In this document: positions 42,384 to 53,174 of the stretch, one piece after another
Layout: the number at the start of each line of letters is the position of its first letter
Numbering within the stretch: position 1 is the stretch's first letter
NCBI RefSeq assembly: GCF_010500815.1
Contig: NZ_JAAAMG010000015.1
Span: 1 to 64,000, forward strand
Source of the DNA: Jiella pacifica
Lineage (GTDB): Bacteria; Pseudomonadota; Alphaproteobacteria; Rhizobiales; Rhizobiaceae
Length of the DNA: 64,000 bases
Reading direction: 5' to 3'
Program-made: the position numbers and the translations under genes
The notes under the pieces: generated by a model
Told to the model about the DNA's origin: nothing
The model's input: only the letters and a program-made list of their open reading frames with translations
Database searches by the model: none

Positions 42384-43916
42384 ATGTCCATTCTCGCTGA
42401 GGCCTTCGCTCTCGTCTTCCAACCCTATGTGCTGATGGTCATCCTGTCCGCCGCCGCCTTCGGCATGTTCGTCGGCGCGATTCCCGGCCTGACGGCGACC
42501 ATGGCGACGGCCCTGCTCGTGCCCGTCACCTTCTTCATGGATCCGGTGCCGGCGATCGCCGCCATCGTCACGGCGACGGCGATGGCGATCTTCGCCGGCG
42601 ACATTCCCGGCACGCTGCTGCGGATGCCTGGCACGCCGGCGAGCGCCGCCTATGTCGAGGACGCCTACAAGATGACCCGCTCGGGCCGGGCGGAGGAGGC
42701 GCTCGGCGCCTCGCTGGTCTTTTCGGCGATCGGCGGCATCTTCGGCACCATCGTTCTCGTCACGGCCGCCCCGATGCTGGCCGAGGTGGCGCTGAAATTC
42801 TCCTCCTTCGAATATTTCTGGCTGGTCGTCCTCGGCCTGTCCTGCGCCGTCTTCGTCTCGCCGGGCTCGGTGTCGCGCGGGATGATCTCGCTGATCATCG
42901 GCCTCTTCGCCGCCACCATCGGCATCGACAATCCGGCCGGCCAGCCGCGCTACACCTTCGGCAATGTCGAGCTTCTCGCCGGGGTGCAGTTCATTCCCGC
43001 GATGATCGGCCTCTTCGCCGTCTCGGAGGTGCTGCGCTTCGTCGCCTCCGGCGCGGAGACGCCGGCGGTTGAAAAGGGCGGGCGCACGGGCGTCTTCGCC
43101 AAGCAATGGACGAACCTCAAGCGCTATCCCGTCCAGGCGATGCGCGGCTCGGTCACCGGCACGGCCATCGGCGCCCTGCCCGGCGCCGGCGCCGACATCG
43201 CCGCCTGGATCTCCTATGCGATCTCCAAGAAGTTCTCCAAACAGCCGCAGAAGTTCGGCACCGGCCATGTCGAAGGCCTGGTCGAGGCCGGCGCCTCCAA
43301 CAACGGTGCCGTCAGCGGCGCCTGGATTCCCGCCCTCGTCTTCGGCATTCCCGGCGATTCGATCACCGCCATCGTCATCGGCGTCCTCTACATCAAGGGT
43401 CTCAACCCAGGCCCGACGATCTTCATCAACCAGCCGCAGCTGATCTATGCGGTGTTCATCGTCTTCTTCCTCGCCAATGTGATCATGCTGCCGATGGGCT
43501 GGATCGCCATCAAGGCAGCCCGCACCATCCTGTCGATTCCCGCCCGGATCCTGATGCCGATCATCCTGATGTTCTGCATCGTCGGCTCCTTCGCCATCAA
43601 CAATTCGCCCTTCGGCATCACGTTGATGGTGGTCTTCGGCGTCATCGGCTTCCTGATGGAGGAGAACGACATCCCGATCGCCCCGGCGATCCTCGGCCTC
43701 GTCCTCGGCCCGATGCTGGAGCAGAACTTCGTCACCTCGATGATCAAGGCGGACGGCAGCTTCCTTGCCTTCTTCGAGCGGCCGATCGCGGCAGGCCTCG
43801 GCCTCTTTACCATCGCCATCTGGTGCATTCCGCTGGTGATGCTGCTTCTGCGCCGTGGCCGCGGCCGGAGTGGGGGCAAGCCGTCTGCCGGCGCGTCTGA
43901 TCGGATCGGCGGCTGA
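42384..43916 (+). CDS. tctA: tripartite tricarboxylate transporter large membrane subunit (TctA family)
   Basis: A 510-residue permease with about eleven helices. The TctA signatures FVGAIPGLTATMATALLVP near residue 30 and IGALPGAGADIAAWISYAIS in the second half, a repeat of the first, are both seen. It imports the substrate delivered by TctC using an ion gradient. Three bases after tctB, so the two are co-translated. Confidence 0.93.
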   Translation: MSILAEAFALVFQPYVLMVILSAAAFGMFVGAIPGLTATMATALLVPVTFFMDPVPAIAAIVTATAMAIFAGDIPGTLLRMPGTPASAAYVEDAYKMTRSGRAEEALGASLVFSAIGGIFGTIVLVTAAPMLAEVALKFSSFEYFWLVVLGLSCAVFVSPGSVSRGMISLIIGLFAATIGIDNPAGQPRYTFGNVELLAGVQFIPAMIGLFAVSEVLRFVASGAETPAVEKGGRTGVFAKQWTNLKRYPVQAMRGSVTGTAIGALPGAGADIAAWISYAISKKFSKQPQKFGTGHVEGLVEAGASNNGAVSGAWIPALVFGIPGDSITAIVIGVLYIKGLNPGPTIFINQPQLIYAVFIVFFLANVIMLPMGWIAIKAARTILSIPARILMPIILMFCIVGSFAINNSPFGITLMVVFGVIGFLMEENDIPIAPAILGLVLGPMLEQNFVTSMIKADGSFLAFFERPIAAGLGLFTIAIWCIPLVMLLLRRGRGRSGGKPSAGASDRIGG

Positions 43917-43980
43917 GATTTCGGGCGAAATTCGCCTCCTGCCCCAGATAGATGTTCACGCCGGCCCGGTCCGGCATCGC

Positions 43981-43996
43981 CCTTTCACGTGAAACG
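43981..43996. promoter_or_regulatory. parS-like site 2
   Basis: CCTTTCACGTGAAACG, 13 of 16 bases of the parS consensus with the central TTTCACGTGAAAC intact. It is intergenic, 17 bases before the next gene's start codon. Confidence 0.65.
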
Positions 43997-44012
43997 CCAA
44001 GGATCAACGCCC

Positions 44013-44957
44013 ATGGCCAAGCCCGACCTCCTGCAAGTCTGTTCCTTCGCCGAGCCCGTCGAGGCGGCGCTCGCAGAGGACTTCACTCTGCACCGCTATT
44101 TCGAGGCCGACGACAAAGAGGCCTTCCTCAAGAAAGTCGCGCCGACGACGCGCTTCATCGCCACCGGCGGCCATCACGGCGCCTCGCGCGACATGATCGC
44201 GGCGCTGCCGAACCTCGAGATCATCTCGTCCTTCGGCGTCGGCTACGACGCCGTCGACGTGACTGCAGCCAAGGAGCACGGCGTTTCGGTCACCAACACG
44301 CCGGACGTTTTGAACGACTGCGTCGCCGAGACCACCCTCGCTTTGATGCTGGCGCTCTGCCACCGCGTGCCCCAGTCCGACGCCTATGTCCGCGCCGGCC
44401 GCTGGGAGAGCGAAGGCACCTTCGGCCTGACGGACGAGCTCACCGGCACGCGCGCCGGCATCCTCGGCCTCGGCCGGATCGGCAAGACCATCGCCAAGCT
44501 CTGCCAGGCCTTCAACATGGAGGTGGTCTATCACGGCCGGAACCGGCAGGAGCACGTGCCCTATCCCTATTACGCGGACCTCGCCGAGATGGCGAAGGCG
44601 GTCGACTGGCTGATCGTCATCGCGCCGGGAACAGAGGAGACCAAGGGCATCGTCAGCCGCAAGGTGATGGAGGCGCTGGGCTCGAAGGGCAAGCTCGTCA
44701 ACATGGGCCGCGGCTCGCTGGTCGACGAACCGGCGATGATCGCGCTTCTGGAGACCGGTGGCCTCGGCGGCGCGGCGCTCGACGTCTTCGCCAAGGAGCC
44801 GCATGTGCCGGAGCGGCTGCGGGCGCTGCAGAACGTCGTCCTGCTGCCGCATCAGGGCTCGGCGACCCACAAGACCCGCGCTGCCATGGGTCAGCTGGTG
44901 GTGAAGAACCTGAAGGCCCATCTCAGGGGCGAGCCGCTGATCAGCCCAGTGGTCTGA
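44013..44957 (+). CDS. D-2-hydroxyacid dehydrogenase, GhrB/hydroxypyruvate reductase type
   Basis: A 314-residue NAD(P)-dependent enzyme of the D-isomer family. Catalytic Arg lies in NMGRGSLVDE, Glu in FAKEPHVPE and His in LLPHQGSATHKT; the cofactor motif is GILGLGRIGKTIA. Likely substrates are glyoxylate, hydroxypyruvate or 2-keto sugar acids. AAGGA precedes ATG 44013. It closes the catabolic island about 100 bases after tctA, separated by a parS-like palindrome. Confidence 0.87.
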   Translation: MAKPDLLQVCSFAEPVEAALAEDFTLHRYFEADDKEAFLKKVAPTTRFIATGGHHGASRDMIAALPNLEIISSFGVGYDAVDVTAAKEHGVSVTNTPDVLNDCVAETTLALMLALCHRVPQSDAYVRAGRWESEGTFGLTDELTGTRAGILGLGRIGKTIAKLCQAFNMEVVYHGRNRQEHVPYPYYADLAEMAKAVDWLIVIAPGTEETKGIVSRKVMEALGSKGKLVNMGRGSLVDEPAMIALLETGGLGGAALDVFAKEPHVPERLRALQNVVLLPHQGSATHKTRAAMGQLVVKNLKAHLRGEPLISPVV

Positions 44958-45174
44958 GGCGAAGCTGCAGGCGGCGCGCTTGATGCCAGATAGGTGTTGT
45001 CAGGGGGCTCTCCGTGACCCGTCGCCTTGGATGGTTCACCATGAGACGCCGCGCCGCCGCCACATCGCAATTGCAGGTCCTGATCGCTTCGATCGAGGGG
45101 CGGCTTTCGACCCTTCATTGCCAATTCGTATGTAGCGTCTCGCCGGAAAGCGGCCGTGGCGATGAGATCTCGCG

Positions 45175-45696
45175 TCAGTGGAACAGCGTCGGACGACCTG
45201 CTTCATGGTCAAGCAGCCACTGTTTGCGTGGTAGCCCGCCACCGTAGCCGGTCAGGGATGCATTGGCGCCGACGACGCGATGGCAGGGTACGGCGATGTT
45301 GATCGGGTTGAGACTGTTGGCATATCCCACCGCCCGAAAGACGGTCGGACGCCCGATGCGGCGTGCGAGTTCGCCGTAGGTGATCGTGGTCCCGACCTCG
45401 ATCCGCAGCAGCTCGTTCCAGACGGTGCACTGGAACGGCGTTCCGGTCATCCGCACCGATATCGACGAGAGTGCGTCGACTTCGCCCGCGAAGTAGGCAT
45501 CGAACGCGCGGCAGGCCTCGGACCGCCCCGGTCGTTCTTCGATCGCGACGGTGCCGTGCTTGAGGGCGAGGAGGCGGTTCATCCGCTCTGCGTAATCCTC
45601 CCAGTCCGCGACGCGGAGGCGGTCGTCGATGTCGGTGAGAAGGACCAGGTGCCCGATCGGCGTCCGCTGGCGCTCGATGAAGAAGGTTTTGCCCAT
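45175..45696 (-). CDS. ogt: methylated-DNA-protein-cysteine methyltransferase
   Basis: A 173-residue suicide repair protein that takes alkyl groups from O6-alkylguanine. The acceptor cysteine is in the exact motif IAVPCHRVVGAN, preceded by the helix-turn-helix with TITYGELARRIGRP and the RAVGYANSLNP arginine finger region. It lacks the AdaA domain, so it is the Ogt/MGMT type. ATG 45696 (MGKTFFIER) with AAGG upstream is preferred over the ATG at 45738. Confidence 0.92.
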   Translation of the reverse strand: MGKTFFIERQRTPIGHLVLLTDIDDRLRVADWEDYAERMNRLLALKHGTVAIEERPGRSEACRAFDAYFAGEVDALSSISVRMTGTPFQCTVWNELLRIEVGTTITYGELARRIGRPTVFRAVGYANSLNPINIAVPCHRVVGANASLTGYGGGLPRKQWLLDHEAGRPTLFH

Positions 45697-45805
45697 CTCT
45701 ATGCCTTTTCCGCGTCGGTCTGCGTATGAGCCCGACAAGCGGGTCCGCCCTTATGGCAGCGTGACGGAAACGACGTCGCCCACGATCGCAATCATGCCGA
45801 CAAGA

Positions 45806-47011
45806 TCAGTCGCCCTTCAGCATGCGCGTGCTGGGCAGGAAGGCCGCGAGGATGCCGAGGACCGGCAGGAACGCGCAAACCCGGAACACGAAGCCGATGC
45901 TGGTGTAGTCGGCGAGGATGCCGAGGAGCGCCGCGCCGATGCCGCCGATGCCGAAGATGAACCCGAAGAACAGCCCGGAGACCATGCCGACCCGTCCGGG
46001 CATCAGCTCCTGCCCGTAGACCACGATCGCAGGGAAGGCCGAGGACATGACGAAGCCAATCACGACGGACAGCACAGCCGTCAGGGTCAGGCCGGCATAG
46101 GGAAGCAGCAGCGTGAACGGCAGGACGCCGAGGATCGACACCCAGATGACCACCTTGCGCCCCACCCTGTCGCCGATCGGCCCGCCCGCGACGGTTCCTG
46201 CGGCAACGGCCGCGAATAAGACGAACTGATAAACCTGCGCCGTCTGGGTCGAGAGCCCGAACCGCTCCATCATGAAGAAGATATAGTAGCTCGTGAACGA
46301 CCCGAGATAGATATACTTCGAGAACAGGAGGGCGAGCAGGATCGTCATCGCCTTCGACACCTGTCCGCGAGACAGGTTAGGGTGGCGGGCGGGCGCCGTG
46401 CTGGACGGCTTCTTCGCATGGCCGTTCCGCTCGTACCAGCGTCCGAGGGCCGTCAGGATCGCAATGCCCGCCAGCGCCGCCAGGGCGAACCAGGCCAGGC
46501 CCGCCTGGCCCCGCGGCAGGACGATGAAGGCCGCGGCAAGCGGCCCGAGCGCCGAACCGAAGTTGCCGCCCACCTGAAAGACGGATTGCGCCAGGCCATG
46601 TCGACCGCCGGATGCGAGACGGGCGATGCGTGACGATTCCGGATGGAAAATCGCGGACCCGAGGCCCAGAAGAACGCCGCCGATGAGCAGCACGACGAAG
46701 TTCGGCGCGTAGGCCAGCGTCATGAGACCGGCGAGCGACGAGGCCATGCCGACGGGAAGCGAGTAGGGCAGCGGATGGCGGTCGGTGTAGAGGCCGATGA
46801 ACGGCTGAAACAGGGAGGCGGTGATCTGGTACACGAAAGTCAGCAGACCGACCTGGGCGAATGACAGGCCGAACTCATCCTGGAAGATCGGATAGCTCGC
46901 CGGCAGGAGCGCCTGCATCAGGTCGTTCAGGAGGTGACAGACGCTGGCCGCCCCCAGGACGGAGACGACCGTCGTCGCCGGTGCAGTGTTCATTGCCGCG
47001 GTCTGAGTCAT
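45806..47011 (-). CDS. MFS exporter, fosmidomycin-resistance (Fsr) type
   Basis: A 401-residue twelve-helix transporter. The N-terminal ASVCHLLNDLMQALLPASYP and GSAIFHPESSRIARLASGGR segments are distinctive of the Fsr family, as is the lack of the usual motif A after helix 2. It would expel fosmidomycin-like or other drugs. The divergent AraC-family regulator at 47138 probably controls it, in an arrangement like that of E. coli nimT/nimR. ATG 46993 is an alternative start. Confidence 0.85.
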   Translation of the reverse strand: MTQTAAMNTAPATTVVSVLGAASVCHLLNDLMQALLPASYPIFQDEFGLSFAQVGLLTFVYQITASLFQPFIGLYTDRHPLPYSLPVGMASSLAGLMTLAYAPNFVVLLIGGVLLGLGSAIFHPESSRIARLASGGRHGLAQSVFQVGGNFGSALGPLAAAFIVLPRGQAGLAWFALAALAGIAILTALGRWYERNGHAKKPSSTAPARHPNLSRGQVSKAMTILLALLFSKYIYLGSFTSYYIFFMMERFGLSTQTAQVYQFVLFAAVAAGTVAGGPIGDRVGRKVVIWVSILGVLPFTLLLPYAGLTLTAVLSVVIGFVMSSAFPAIVVYGQELMPGRVGMVSGLFFGFIFGIGGIGAALLGILADYTSIGFVFRVCAFLPVLGILAAFLPSTRMLKGD

Positions 47012-47137
47012 TGCCTCGAGCCTCTGGATCCTGTCTCGGGCCCACACGACGTTGCGCGCCCGGAAGCCTGAGGGATAGACAAGCTCCGATTGGCCCGCCA
47101 CTCGATGTGGGTCAGCGTGCTACGCAAGTGGGCCAAA

Positions 47138-47917
47138 ATGCGCGACATCTACATCAACATCGTCGACGGGACCCCGCGAAAGATCGTGGCCATCGCCAAG
47201 CGCTACCCGTCGGGACACTACGTCGAACCGCACGAGCACCGACGCGGGCAACTCATGACCGCCAGCGAAGGCATCATCCTGCTGACGACACCCGAGGGTG
47301 CGTGGCTGATGCCCCCGGAACGGGGGATGTGGATCCCGCCCGGCACCGTCCACCACGTCCGGATGATCGGGACCGTTGAAATGCACAGCCTCTACATCGA
47401 GGCGGATGCGGTGCCCGGCATGCCCGCAACGTGCCAGGTCGTTGGTCTGTCGTCGTTCATGCGGGCCCTGATGGCGGAGGCGCTCACCTGCCCGCTGGAG
47501 TACGACCTCCATGGCCGCGACGGGGCGCTGATGGACCTGATCCTGTGCGAGGTGGGACGCATGCCGGCGCTGCCGCTGTCTCTGCCCTATCCGGCCCACG
47601 AGCCCTTGGCAGCGCGCTGTCAGGCCTTCATTGCAGCTCCTTCCATCGGGGAGACGATCGACGACTGGTGCACAGGGCTCGCCATGAGCCGAAGGACGTT
47701 CACCCGCCTGTTCCGGGCGCAGACGGGTCTCAGCTTCGCGAATTGGCGACAACAGGCCTGTCTCATGGCCGCGATGACGAAGCTGGTTGCCGGAGCTTCG
47801 GTCACAGCCGTGGCGGGCGAACTCGGCTATGACAACCCGGCCGCGTTCACGAGCATGTTCAAGCGAGCATTCGGCGCGCCGCCGCTCACTTACCTGAAGC
47901 TTCGGGCGAACTCATAA
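47138..47917 (+). CDS. AraC-family regulator with cupin N-terminal domain
   Basis: A 259-residue regulator. The N-terminal cupin (HEHRRGQLM, WLMPPERGMWIPPGTVHHV) would bind the inducer; the C-terminal double helix-turn-helix contains MSRRTFTRLFRAQTGLSF and ELGYDNPAAFTSMFKRAFG. The pattern matches the NimR/YeaM-type subgroup. The start is uncertain: ATG 47138, ATG 47105 and TTG 47090 are in frame and none has a good ribosome binding site; the shortest gives the usual family length. Divergent from the Fsr-type exporter. Confidence 0.82.
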   Translation: MRDIYINIVDGTPRKIVAIAKRYPSGHYVEPHEHRRGQLMTASEGIILLTTPEGAWLMPPERGMWIPPGTVHHVRMIGTVEMHSLYIEADAVPGMPATCQVVGLSSFMRALMAEALTCPLEYDLHGRDGALMDLILCEVGRMPALPLSLPYPAHEPLAARCQAFIAAPSIGETIDDWCTGLAMSRRTFTRLFRAQTGLSFANWRQQACLMAAMTKLVAGASVTAVAGELGYDNPAAFTSMFKRAFGAPPLTYLKLRANS

Positions 47918-48137
47918 GGGGCTTGGCTCGCAGCCCCGCTTTGGCCTGAACTTAACCCAAGCGAACGGGCAGCTTCTCACCCGAGCCGGCCGTTTGGCAT
48001 GACGCCCCGGCCTCAAGTCTCGCCCGCGAAAAGGGGTCCGCCCTGGCCCTGGCCGTGGGCCAGAAGTGGCCGCATTGCCCGTATGGCGGGGATGGGTCGC
48101 GCGATGTCGAGGGCTTTGACGTCCTTCCACCGTCACC

Positions 48138-48575
48138 CTAAACCCGCCGCTCTGCGCCGGTTCCTTTCGCCAGGATGTCGCGGATCTCCTCCAGCAGCCG
48201 TTCCTCGCGCGGCGTCTCGGCGACCTCGGCCGGCTTTTCCTCCTCGCGGCGCTTCAGCCGGTTCATCATCTTGACCACCAGGAACAGGATGAAGGCGATG
48301 ATCAGGAAGTTGATCGTGAGCGTCAGGAACTTGCCATAGGCAAAGACCGGCCCCTGCTTGCGGGCTTCTTCCAGGCCCGCCGCGGTGACGGCGCTGGAGA
48401 GCGCGACGAACTTGTTGGAGAAATCGACGCCGCCGGTGATCACCGCGACCAGCGGCATGAACAGATCGGAGACGATCGAATTGACGAGGCCGGAAAAGGC
48501 CGCGCCGATGATGATGCCGATGGCGAGATCGACCATGTTGCCCTTGAGGGCGAATTCGCGAAATTCCTTCAGCAT
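48138..48575 (-). CDS. mscL: large-conductance mechanosensitive channel
   Basis: A 145-residue pentameric channel subunit that opens in osmotic downshock. The N-terminal helix [20 protein letters not shown] leads into the first membrane helix with [20 protein letters not shown], then the periplasmic loop, the second helix [20 protein letters not shown] and a cytoplasmic helix. ATG 48575 is the conserved start with GGAG upstream; a more distant ATG at 48608 is not needed. Confidence 0.95.
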   Translation of the reverse strand: MLKEFREFALKGNMVDLAIGIIIGAAFSGLVNSIVSDLFMPLVAVITGGVDFSNKFVALSSAVTAAGLEEARKQGPVFAYGKFLTLTINFLIIAFILFLVVKMMNRLKRREEEKPAEVAETPREERLLEEIRDILAKGTGAERRV

Positions 48576-48642
48576 GGCGGCGGCTCCGGGCAAGATCTCG
48601 ATCGGCAACTATCTAGGCGGCCCGAGGCGATTGTCCGCAAGA

Positions 48643-48658
48643 CGTTTCACGTGAAATG
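48643..48658. promoter_or_regulatory. parS-like site 3
   Basis: CGTTTCACGTGAAATG, 13 of 16 bases of the parS consensus, intergenic between the divergent mscL and TAXI genes. Confidence 0.6.
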
Positions 48659-48784
48659 CCGGGCTCGATCGGCCGACGACGGGCAATGCGACGAAGGTTC
48701 CGCACGAAGCGGGGTTGAGCTTCGGGGACCGGCTATGAGAAGCTTCGGCCATGGGCCATTTTCGGCCCCATCGGGAGGAGTTTC

Positions 48785-49735
48785 ATGAGACATTTCACGC
48801 GCCTTGCGGCGTCCGCCGTCGTCGCCGGCCTCGCCTTCGCGCCGGCCTCGGCCTCGGCCCAGCAGTTCATCAACGTCCTGACCGGCGGCACCTCCGGCGT
48901 CTATTATCCGCTCGGCGTTGCCCTCGCCAAAGTCTACAGCGACAACATCGAGGGCGTGAAGACGCAGGTTCAGTCGACCAAGGCCTCGGTCGAGAACATC
49001 AAGCTGGTCACGCAAGGGCGCGGCGAGATCGGCTTTGCCCTCGGCGATTCGGTCAAGGCGGCGGCGGAAGGCAACGCCGAGGCCGGCTTCCCGGAGAAGG
49101 TCGAGAAGCTTCGGGCGATCGCGGCGATCTATCCGAACTACGTGCAGATCGTCGCCTCGAAGGATTCCGGCATCACCGATCTGGAAGGCCTGAAGGGCAA
49201 GGCGCTATCGGTCGGCGCGCCTGCTTCGGGCACCGAGCTGAACGCGAGGGCGATCTTTTCGGCTGCCGGCATGAGCTATGACGATCTCGGCAAGACCGAA
49301 TATCTGCCCTTCGCCGAGTCTGTCGAGCTGATCAAGAACCGCCAGCTCGACGCGACGCTCCAGTCCGCCGGCCTCGGCGTCGCCTCGATCCGCGACCTCG
49401 CCGCCTCGCTGCCGATCAGCGTCGTCGCCGTCCCCGCCGCGATCGCCGAGAAACTCGGCGCGCCGTTCCAGGCGGTGGAGATCCCCGCCGGTACCTATGA
49501 CGGCCAGGACCAGGCGGTGCCGACGCTTGCGATCACCAACATCCTCGTCACCTCCTCCGACGTCGACGAGGAGCTCGCCTACCAGATGACCAAGCAGATG
49601 TTCGAGCATCTGGACGAGCTGACCGCCGCCCATAATGCGGCGAAGGCCATCGACCCGAAGACGGCGGCGAAGAACCTCCCGGTGCCGCTGCATCCGGGCG
49701 CCGAGCGCTACTATAAGGAAGCCGGGCTGCTGTAA
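48785..49735 (+). CDS. TAXI-family TRAP transporter substrate-binding protein
   Basis: A 316-residue periplasmic receptor. A signal peptide ends ASASAQQ; the mature start FINVLTGGTSGVYYPLG is the TAXI signature. Members bind glutamate, 2-oxoacids or other carboxylates and work with a fused TRAP permease. No such permease is adjacent, so it is an orphan receptor in this window. GGGAGGAG precedes the ATG. A hairpin at 49782-49804 after the stop may end its transcript but has no T-run. Confidence 0.88.
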   Translation: MRHFTRLAASAVVAGLAFAPASASAQQFINVLTGGTSGVYYPLGVALAKVYSDNIEGVKTQVQSTKASVENIKLVTQGRGEIGFALGDSVKAAAEGNAEAGFPEKVEKLRAIAAIYPNYVQIVASKDSGITDLEGLKGKALSVGAPASGTELNARAIFSAAGMSYDDLGKTEYLPFAESVELIKNRQLDATLQSAGLGVASIRDLAASLPISVVAVPAAIAEKLGAPFQAVEIPAGTYDGQDQAVPTLAITNILVTSSDVDEELAYQMTKQMFEHLDELTAAHNAAKAIDPKTAAKNLPVPLHPGAERYYKEAGLL

Positions 49736-49802
49736 GGCGGCTGGGGCGATCGGCTCCGGCAGTTGCTTGGTGCCATGACATGGCCGGTGCCGCGAGCACC
49801 GG

Positions 49803-49830
49803 CCAACTCATTTGCGCCAACTCGTTTGCG
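49803..49830. repeat. tandem 14-bp repeat upstream of the toxin-antitoxin pair
   Basis: Two adjoining copies of CCAACTCNTTTGCG, differing at one base, 80-107 bases before the toxin start. Antitoxins with ribbon-helix-helix domains often bind short direct repeats, so this may be the operator. Confidence 0.45.
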
Positions 49831-49909
49831 ATGGGCTTCGCCGGTTTTGACACCGGCCTCGATGGCCGGTTGATCTTGCGGCAGATATCGCTCCGATCCA
49901 TATTCACGC

Positions 49910-50185
49910 ATGGACATCGACTGGAGCGAAGAGAAGAACGAGATCCTGAAGACGCGCTATGGCTTTGGCTTCGAAAGGGCGGTCATCGCTCTGTCCGCAG
50001 GTGGGCTGATTCAGGTCAGCGAGCATCCGAACCGCGCGCGCTACGGCCATCAGAAGCAGTTTTTTCTCTGGATCGATGACTATGTCTGGGTCGTCCCGTT
50101 CGTTGAGACTTCGCAGGGCGTTTTTCTCAAGACGATGTTTCCGAGCCGAAAAGCCACCAAACGAAGCCGGGGAACACGGATATGA
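49910..50185 (+). CDS. BrnT-like toxin of a type II toxin-antitoxin module
   Basis: A 91-residue basic protein. The N-terminal DIDWSEEKNEILKTRYGFGFE and the C-terminal VFLKTMFPSRKATKR are the two conserved blocks of BrnT-like RelE-fold ribonucleases. The toxin-first order and the ATGA overlap with the next gene are as in brnTA. There is no strong ribosome binding site, so expression may be limited. Activity is inferred from family likeness. Confidence 0.72.
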   Translation: MDIDWSEEKNEILKTRYGFGFERAVIALSAGGLIQVSEHPNRARYGHQKQFFLWIDDYVWVVPFVETSQGVFLKTMFPSRKATKRSRGTRI

Positions 50186-50466
50186 CGGGCAAGACTGAGC
50201 CTCAGCCGATCTTCGACAGCGAGGAAGAACGTGCCGAGTTCGAATTCCACGATTCCGACGAGTGGGTTTCGGTTGAAAATTTCGACGAGCAACGCAGGCG
50301 TCTTGAATTGGCGGCGCGGCAGATGCTCGAAGGAAGCGCACGCCAGCAAATCTCGATTTCGATCTCCGAGCGCGACCTCGCACGATTGAAGACGCGGGCG
50401 GCGGAGAAGGGCATCCCCTACGAGACGCTGATCGACTCGATCCTCCACGAATACGCCGAAGCGTGA
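50182..50466 (+). CDS. BrnA/CopG-like ribbon-helix-helix antitoxin
   Basis: A 94-residue acidic protein. The N-terminal half is the expected toxin-binding region; the C-terminal ISISISERDLARLKTRAAEK followed by GIPYETLIDSILHEY is a ribbon-helix-helix DNA-binding domain. It overlaps the toxin stop by four bases. Antitoxins of this type neutralise the toxin and repress the operon. Confidence 0.75.
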   Translation: MTGKTEPQPIFDSEEERAEFEFHDSDEWVSVENFDEQRRRLELAARQMLEGSARQQISISISERDLARLKTRAAEKGIPYETLIDSILHEYAEA

Positions 50467-50506
50467 GGCACGGTCTTCCTCGGCCTGACGCAATTCGGGC
50501 CGAGCG

Positions 50507-52552
<2,046 letters not shown>

Positions 52553-52653
52553 GGGGTCGCTCCGGCTCGGGTGTCTGGAAGCACTGCGTATCGAGCGCTG
52601 GAAGCTAGAGCCCCGTGGCTTCGCTTCGAGGGCAGATCGGCCGGGGCGCGAGT

Positions 52654-53070
52654 TCAGGCCGACATCGAGGCCTCCGCCTCCGGCCGGCTCGTCCGCCCAT
52701 CCCTCTCGGCCCGTCGGTCGAAGCTCGCCCTCGCCGCTTCGACCGTGTCGAGATTCTGCATCGTCCAGGCGTAGAGCGCCTTGAAGGGCGGCTGCAGCGT
52801 GCGGCCGAGGTCGGTGATCTCGTATTCGACCGCGACCGGCGAAGTCGCGATCACGTGGCGGGCCAGAAGGCCGTTGCGTTCCAGCCTTCGTAGACACTGC
52901 GTCAACGCCTTCTGCGACACCCCCTCGAGCCGGCGCTTGATCTCGTTGAAGCGCAAGGGGCCGCGATCGAGGACGGTCAGCACCATCATCGACCATTTGT
53001 CGGCGATCTGGTCGAACAACAGCCGGCTTGGGCAGTTGACGTCGAAGCAGATTTTCCCGGTCTCGGTCAT
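52654..53070 (-). CDS. HxlR-family transcriptional regulator
   Basis: A 138-residue winged-helix regulator. The family motif with Cys (CPSRLLFDQIADKWSMMVL) and RFNEIKRRLEGVSQKALTQC followed by LRRLERNGLL are seen. Many HxlR proteins sense quinones or aldehydes through the N-terminal cysteine. It is divergent from the Old Yellow Enzyme gene at 53175, 104 bases away, a common pairing. GGAGG precedes ATG 53070. Confidence 0.9.
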   Translation of the reverse strand: MTETGKICFDVNCPSRLLFDQIADKWSMMVLTVLDRGPLRFNEIKRRLEGVSQKALTQCLRRLERNGLLARHVIATSPVAVEYEITDLGRTLQPPFKALYAWTMQNLDTVEAARASFDRRAERDGRTSRPEAEASMSA

Positions 53071-53174
53071 GGCGCGGTTTCCTCCAAGATACTTGGTCGA
53101 TCGAAAGTGCGTAATTGATCCCTGGTCACCAATGTATACCTGTGAGCCTCCCATCTCAACGGAGCTCCCGATCG

